From NCBI GenBank assembly GCA_905214265.1, contig CAJMLQ010000127.1:1-8567 (forward strand): DNA of 8,567 nt. The letters run 5' to 3'. The DNA comes from an uncultured bacterium (GTDB lineage Bacteria > Bacillota > Clostridia > Oscillospirales > Ruminococcaceae). Both the position numbers and the translations under genes were made by a program. Numbering within the stretch: the first letter of the stretch is position 1; every line of letters starts with the position of its first letter. Shown in pieces: positions 5,294-8,567 of the stretch. The notes below the pieces were generated by a model that saw nothing but the letters and a program-made list of their open reading frames with translations, had not been told where the DNA came from and ran no database searches.

Positions 5294-5857
5294 ATGACAA
5301 ATCAAGAAGAATTTCGTGAGATATACAACCGGCATGTGACCCGGAAGGGAGCGGACAAGTTGCTCGCCTGGCTGGAGCAGGGCGACTTTTTCACTGCTCC
5401 GGCTTCGACGCGGTACCATTTGGCGGAGGACGGCGGGCTCTGCGCCCACAGCCTTCATGTTTATAAGAGGCTCAGCGCCCTGATTCAGGCAGAGGAGCTG
5501 GAGGTTTCGGAGGAGAGCGCAGCGCTTTGCGGACTGCTCCATGACCTCTGCAAGGCGGGGTTCTACAAAAAAGAAATGCGGAATTCCAAGATCGGGGGAG
5601 TTTGGAAAGAGGTGCCGTATTTTTCCATTGAGGATCAGTTTCCCTATGGCCACGGGGAGAAAAGCGTGTTTCTCATCGAGCGGTTTCTCCGACTGACCAC
5701 CGAGGAGGCGCTGGCCATCCGCTGGCACATGGGTGGGTTCGACGACGCGGCCAAGGGCGGCTGTATGGCCATCAGTGCGGCTTATGGACAGTGCCCACTG
5801 GCGGTCTGCCTGCATATTGCAGATTTGGAAGCGACCTACCTGGATGAGACCAAGTAG
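5294..5857 (+). CDS. HD-domain hydrolase
   Basis: A 187-residue protein of the HD metal-dependent phosphohydrolase superfamily, which usually cleaves phosphate esters of nucleotides or nucleic acids. The metal-binding set is visible in order: H52 in LCAHSLHVYKRL, the HD pair H83-D84 in CGLLHDLCKAGFYKK, H120 in FPYGHGEKSV, H145 in RWHMGGFD, and D176 in LHIADLEATYL. That is a full ligand complement, so the enzyme is probably active. The spacing and the FPYGHGEKSVFLIERF segment match a short stand-alone HD family common in Clostridia. The frame is open back to 5162, but ATG 5294 is chosen because AAAGGAGGG (5276-5284) lies 9 nt upstream. The M42 peptidase gene starts 16 bp after the stop, so the two are probably co-transcribed. 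The natural substrate is unknown. Confidence 0.85.
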   Translation: MTNQEEFREIYNRHVTRKGADKLLAWLEQGDFFTAPASTRYHLAEDGGLCAHSLHVYKRLSALIQAEELEVSEESAALCGLLHDLCKAGFYKKEMRNSKIGGVWKEVPYFSIEDQFPYGHGEKSVFLIERFLRLTTEEALAIRWHMGGFDDAAKGGCMAISAAYGQCPLAVCLHIADLEATYLDETK

Positions 5858-5873
5858 AAAGAAGGAAAAGTTG

Positions 5874-6920
5874 ATGGAAGTCACACGTTATCGGGAAGAA
5901 TTGTTTTCCGCTGTCCGCAGAATTTTTGCGGTGGACAGCCCGTCCGGCTATACGCGCAATGTCATCGAGCTGATCCGCTCCATGGCGGAGGAGTTAGGCT
6001 TTGCCTTTGAGACCACCCGCAAGGGCTGCGGCATTATTACGATGGAGGGCCGCGACAATGGAAAAACCGTCGGGCTGTCCGCCCATGTGGACACCCTGGG
6101 AGCCATGGTGCGCTCGATTACAGCAGAGGGTGGGCTGATGTTCACACCGGTAGGCGGGCCGATCCTGCCGACGCTGGACGGGGAGTACTGCAAGATCCTT
6201 ACCCGGGACGGAAGAATCTATACCGGGACGATTCTGAGTCTGAGCCCCGCCGTCCACGTGTTCCCGGACAGCGTGACCCGGACCCGGGACGCGGACAACA
6301 TGACGGTCCGCATCGACGAAAAGGTCCGCTCTGCTGAGGATGTGAAAGAATTGGGCATCCAACCGGGGGATTACATCTTTTTCGACCCCAAAACCGTGAT
6401 CACGCCCTCAGGGTTTCTCAAGTCCCGGTTTATCGACGACAAGGGCAGCGTCGCCTGCCTGATGACGCTGCTGAAGATCATCCGAGAGGAAAATCTGAAG
6501 CCAGCTTACCGGACGAAGATTTTTATTTCGGTTTATGAGGAAGTGGGCCACGGAGCGGCCTATATTCCCGGGGAGATCAGCGAGTTGGTGGCGGTGGACA
6601 TGGGCTGCATCGGGCTGGACCTTTCTTGCAGCGAGTATCAGGTCTCCATTTGCGCCAAGGACTCCGGCGGGCCCTATGACTATGAGCTGACCAGCAGGCT
6701 GGTGAACCTGGCCCGGGAAAATGGCGTGGACTATGCGGTGGATATCTATCCGCGCTATGGTTCCGACGTGGGTGCCGCACTGGGCGCGGGAAACGATATC
6801 TGCGGCGCGCTGATCGGGCCGGGCGTCCACGCTTCCCACGGGATGGAGCGGACCCATGCCGAGGGAATGGAAAATACCATCCGTCTGGCGGGGCTTTACC
6901 TGGGTCTTGAAAAAGCGTAG
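5874..6920 (+). CDS. M42 family metallopeptidase (aminopeptidase-like)
   Basis: A 348-residue cytosolic co-catalytic zinc peptidase of the M42 (glutamyl aminopeptidase/deblocking aminopeptidase) type, which trims N-terminal residues from peptides. The ligand set appears in order: H71 and D73 in SAHVDTLGAMV, the bridging Asp in FIDDKGSVA (D188/D189), the general base E222 with E223 in YEEVGHGAA, D242 in AVDMGCIG, and H322 in ASHGMERTHAEG. All five ligand positions are present, and length matches the family. The frame is open upstream to 5733 inside the HD gene, but ATG 5874 has AAGGA (5862-5866) 7 nt before it, and the extra residues look like out-of-frame HD sequence. It is downstream of and probably translationally linked with the HD hydrolase. 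Family members also hydrolyse some sugar esters, so a non-peptide substrate cannot be excluded. Confidence 0.9.
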   Translation: MEVTRYREELFSAVRRIFAVDSPSGYTRNVIELIRSMAEELGFAFETTRKGCGIITMEGRDNGKTVGLSAHVDTLGAMVRSITAEGGLMFTPVGGPILPTLDGEYCKILTRDGRIYTGTILSLSPAVHVFPDSVTRTRDADNMTVRIDEKVRSAEDVKELGIQPGDYIFFDPKTVITPSGFLKSRFIDDKGSVACLMTLLKIIREENLKPAYRTKIFISVYEEVGHGAAYIPGEISELVAVDMGCIGLDLSCSEYQVSICAKDSGGPYDYELTSRLVNLARENGVDYAVDIYPRYGSDVGAALGAGNDICGALIGPGVHASHGMERTHAEGMENTIRLAGLYLGLEKA

Positions 6921-6984
6921 TTGGATCACTTTTGGGTTTTCTTAGGATTTCATTCCGTTTCTTTTTTAAGTATTTTTAGAATTG

Positions 6985-6993
6985 TGCTATCCT
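6985..6993 (+). promoter_or_regulatory. Weak extended -10 candidate before the PHP gene
   Basis: TGC followed by TATCCT (6988-6993), 60 bp before the ATG at 7054. The -35 is poor (TTTAAG-like at 6965-6970). No terminator is visible between 6921 and 6984, so read-through from the M42 gene is equally possible. Confidence 0.3.
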
Positions 6994-7053
6994 GATAGAG
7001 GGTCTGAAAACGGTCCTGTCAGGCGGGCAAACAGCAAAGGAGCCGCATCAACC

Positions 7054-7869
7054 ATGAGCCGAATTCTCGCAGATTACCATATGCACAGCACATTTTCTCC
7101 GGACGGACACTGTAGCCCGGAGGAAATGTGTTGTGCTGCCCTGGAAAAGGGGCTGACGGAGATCGCTGTGACCGATCATTTTGAGTTTTTTACAGACGGG
7201 ATTTTCGAAGACGCCAAGTACCGGGTTGAGACCGTCGCCGCCTGCTACCGGGAGCTGGATGCCTGCCGAGAAAAGTTCGCCGGGCAGCTGAAGATCCGCA
7301 AGGGAATCGAGATCGGTCAGCCCCAGACCGCGTCGGACGATGCGGCGAAGGTGATGGCGGCACTGCCCTTCGATTATGTCATCGGGTCGGTACATAAGTT
7401 AAGGGACATCGATTTGGGGCTGGTGGATTACCCGGACGAGGTTATTCCGGGACGGGTGCGGGAAAATCTGACCATGCTCTACGAGCTGGCAGACCGGTAT
7501 GATTACGACTGCCTGGGGCATCTGGACATTGTCAAGCGATATGCGGCGGTTCATGGGAAGAAGATCGATCTGATGGACTATCAGGACGTGCTGGAGCCGG
7601 TACTCCGACGGGCCATCGAGCGGGGAAAGGGCATCGAGCTGAACACCTCCGGTGTGCGGCAGGCGGCAAGGGAAGCGCTGCCTTCCACAGCGGTGCTGAA
7701 GCTTTACCGCTCTCTGGGAGGGGAGATCTTGACGGTCGGTTCCGATGCCCACTATGCCAGGGATGTGGCGGCTGATTTTGATATTGCCCGGGAAATGGCA
7801 CTGGAAGCCGGGTTCCGGTATCTGGCGGTTTATGAAATGCGCGAGCCGAGTTTTTATTCCATTGTCTGA
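7054..7869 (+). CDS. PHP-family phosphoesterase, histidinol-phosphatase-like
   Basis: A 271-residue TIM-barrel protein of the PHP family. Its metal ligands are seen in order: H9 and H11 in DYHMHSTFSPDG, D41-H42 in VTDHFEFF, E86 in GIEIGQ, H114 in VIGSVHKL, H156 in CLGHLDIVKRY, and D231-H233 in GSDAHYARD. The motif set and length match the HisJ/HisK group, which dephosphorylates histidinol phosphate in histidine biosynthesis. No other his gene is nearby, and many Clostridia carry several such paralogues, so the substrate is open. The frame extends back to 6982, but ATG 7054 is chosen: AAAGGAG (7036-7042) lies 11 nt upstream, and the protein then begins directly with the first metal motif, as in relatives. 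A broken C39-like peptidase starts 13 bp after its stop, suggesting a former two-gene unit. Confidence 0.85.
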   Translation: MSRILADYHMHSTFSPDGHCSPEEMCCAALEKGLTEIAVTDHFEFFTDGIFEDAKYRVETVAACYRELDACREKFAGQLKIRKGIEIGQPQTASDDAAKVMAALPFDYVIGSVHKLRDIDLGLVDYPDEVIPGRVRENLTMLYELADRYDYDCLGHLDIVKRYAAVHGKKIDLMDYQDVLEPVLRRAIERGKGIELNTSGVRQAAREALPSTAVLKLYRSLGGEILTVGSDAHYARDVAADFDIAREMALEAGFRYLAVYEMREPSFYSIV

Positions 7870-7882
7870 CAGAAAGAGGAAA

Positions 7883-8567
7883 ATGCCATAAGAACGAAAA
7901 AGCACCGTGTGTTGCGGAGAAATATTCTGATCGCCGTCCTGATTTTTTCCATGTTCGTTTCTTGGCTGGTCGCGGGGATTTTAGGCGTGTGGCTTGCCCG
8001 CATGTCCCAGATTAATTTGTGCTCCAAAGCATTAATCTGTCCAGCGCCTATTTTCAGGATCGGGTGTCGCTATCGATCCTGTGGATTTTGTGGAGCAATA
8101 TCTTCCCATGGAGCCGGTGAAGGTCTTGTGGGGCTGCCGTTACGGGCCAGATCCCTGCGAAGCCTATGCGGGCGACCCGGCCAGCGAAAAGAGCGGGTGG
8201 GGCTGTTTTGCGCCGGTAATCGTGAAATCCATGCAGGCGTGCCTGGGAAGCGGGGAATGGAAGGCGAAGAATCTGTCTGGCCATACCCTGGACGAGCTGT
8301 TTACCCGCGTGGTCATGGGGCAGAAAACGCCGGTAGCGGTTTGGGTGACGATTGGGATGGAGAAGATCGACACAGTTTATCAGTGGCAGTCCTATGACAA
8401 ATCCACCACTTATCTGTACCCGGTTAACCAGCACTGCATGGTACTCATCGGCGGGGATGCGGAGAACTACTATCTCTGCGATCCCTACGAATCAAACGGG
8501 ATTGTGAGCTATCCCCGCAGGCAGGTCGAACAGAGCTATTTGTCCATGGGCAGTCAGGCCGTAGCAG
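7883..8567 (+). pseudogene. C39-like cysteine peptidase, frameshifted, internally deleted and cut by the window end
   Basis: A ribosome-binding AGAGGA (7875-7880) precedes ATG 7883, but that frame stops at once (ATG CCA TAA). One base over, the frame gives IRTKKHRVLRRNILIAVLIF and then SMFVSWLVAGILGVWLARM, a positive-inside N-terminal membrane anchor. This frame ceases to look homologous near 8010-8039. From 8036 another frame runs open to the window end: AIDPVDFVEQYLPMEPVKV, GWGCFAPVIVK, TPVAVWVTIGM, NQHCMVLIGGDAENYY and DPYESNGIVSYPR. This is the C-terminal half of the C39-like (papain-fold) peptidase domain, including the catalytic His and the following D-P region. The segment before AIDPVDF, which normally has the G-C-E catalytic Cys, is absent. 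Two frame changes and a missing nucleophile indicate a pseudogene. Sequencing error could explain the first shift but not the loss. Confidence 0.82.
8008..8039. repeat. 9-bp inverted repeat at the C39 pseudogene breakpoint
   Basis: CAGATTAAT (8008-8016) and its exact reverse complement ATTAATCTG (8031-8039) flank 14 bp. The frame change in the C39-like pseudogene, and the loss of its catalytic-Cys region, fall at this site. Confidence 0.6.

Noticed and set aside
5210..5884. Minus-strand ORF of 224 codons opposite the HD hydrolase
   Set aside because: The plus strand has a complete set of HD metal ligands and a strong ribosome binding site; the antisense protein shows no family features.

Overview
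The window looks like chromosomal DNA of a low-to-mid GC Firmicute, most likely a gut Clostridia member of the Oscillospirales/Ruminococcaceae type. The support is an extended ~390-residue PRPP synthetase, a DUF1622 membrane protein, a stand-alone F420-ligase-like protein, an HD hydrolase followed by an M42 peptidase, strong AGGAGG-type ribosome binding sites, GTG/ATG starts, and tRNAs that encode their CCA ends. The lineage is inferred from remembered family resemblance; no search was run.

Left part (1-2445): the 3' end of a HAD-family phosphatase, then a PRPP synthetase gene (448-1623) with its own promoter and intrinsic terminator. Next comes a tRNA operon driven by a perfect consensus promoter (TTGACA, 17 bp, TATAAT). 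It carries Gly(TCC), Arg(TCT), His(GTG), Gln(TTG), Gln(CTG), Gln(CTG) and ends in a strong terminator. The last two tRNAs are paralogues that differ almost only by compensated base pairs in the anticodon stem, and the spacer between them folds into two adjacent perfect or near-perfect hairpins.

Middle (2446-4261): a small DUF1622 membrane protein with its own terminator, followed by a decayed zone. That zone holds a 41-bp imperfect palindrome, a 110-codon ORF that may be the tail of a larger protein, and a clear SGNH/GDSL-esterase pseudogene whose recognisable blocks lie in three reading frames. An orphan terminator-like hairpin follows. It is the only part of the window that looks like degenerating accessory DNA.

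Right part (4262-8567): a minus-strand coenzyme F420 ligase-like (CofE family) gene is separated by a 321-bp AT-rich divergent intergenic region from a plus-strand run of genes. These are an HD-domain hydrolase and an M42 metallopeptidase (16 bp apart, probably one operon), a PHP-family histidinol-phosphatase-like phosphoesterase, and 13 bp later a broken C39-like cysteine peptidase. The last lacks the region expected to carry the catalytic cysteine and changes frame at a 9-bp inverted repeat; it runs off the window.

Most of the content is housekeeping or conserved-hypothetical. I did not find a convincing new multi-gene system. The best second-look items are the orphan CofE-like gene, the structured tRNA spacer with the covarying tRNA-Gln pair, and the two decaying genes with their breakpoint structures.
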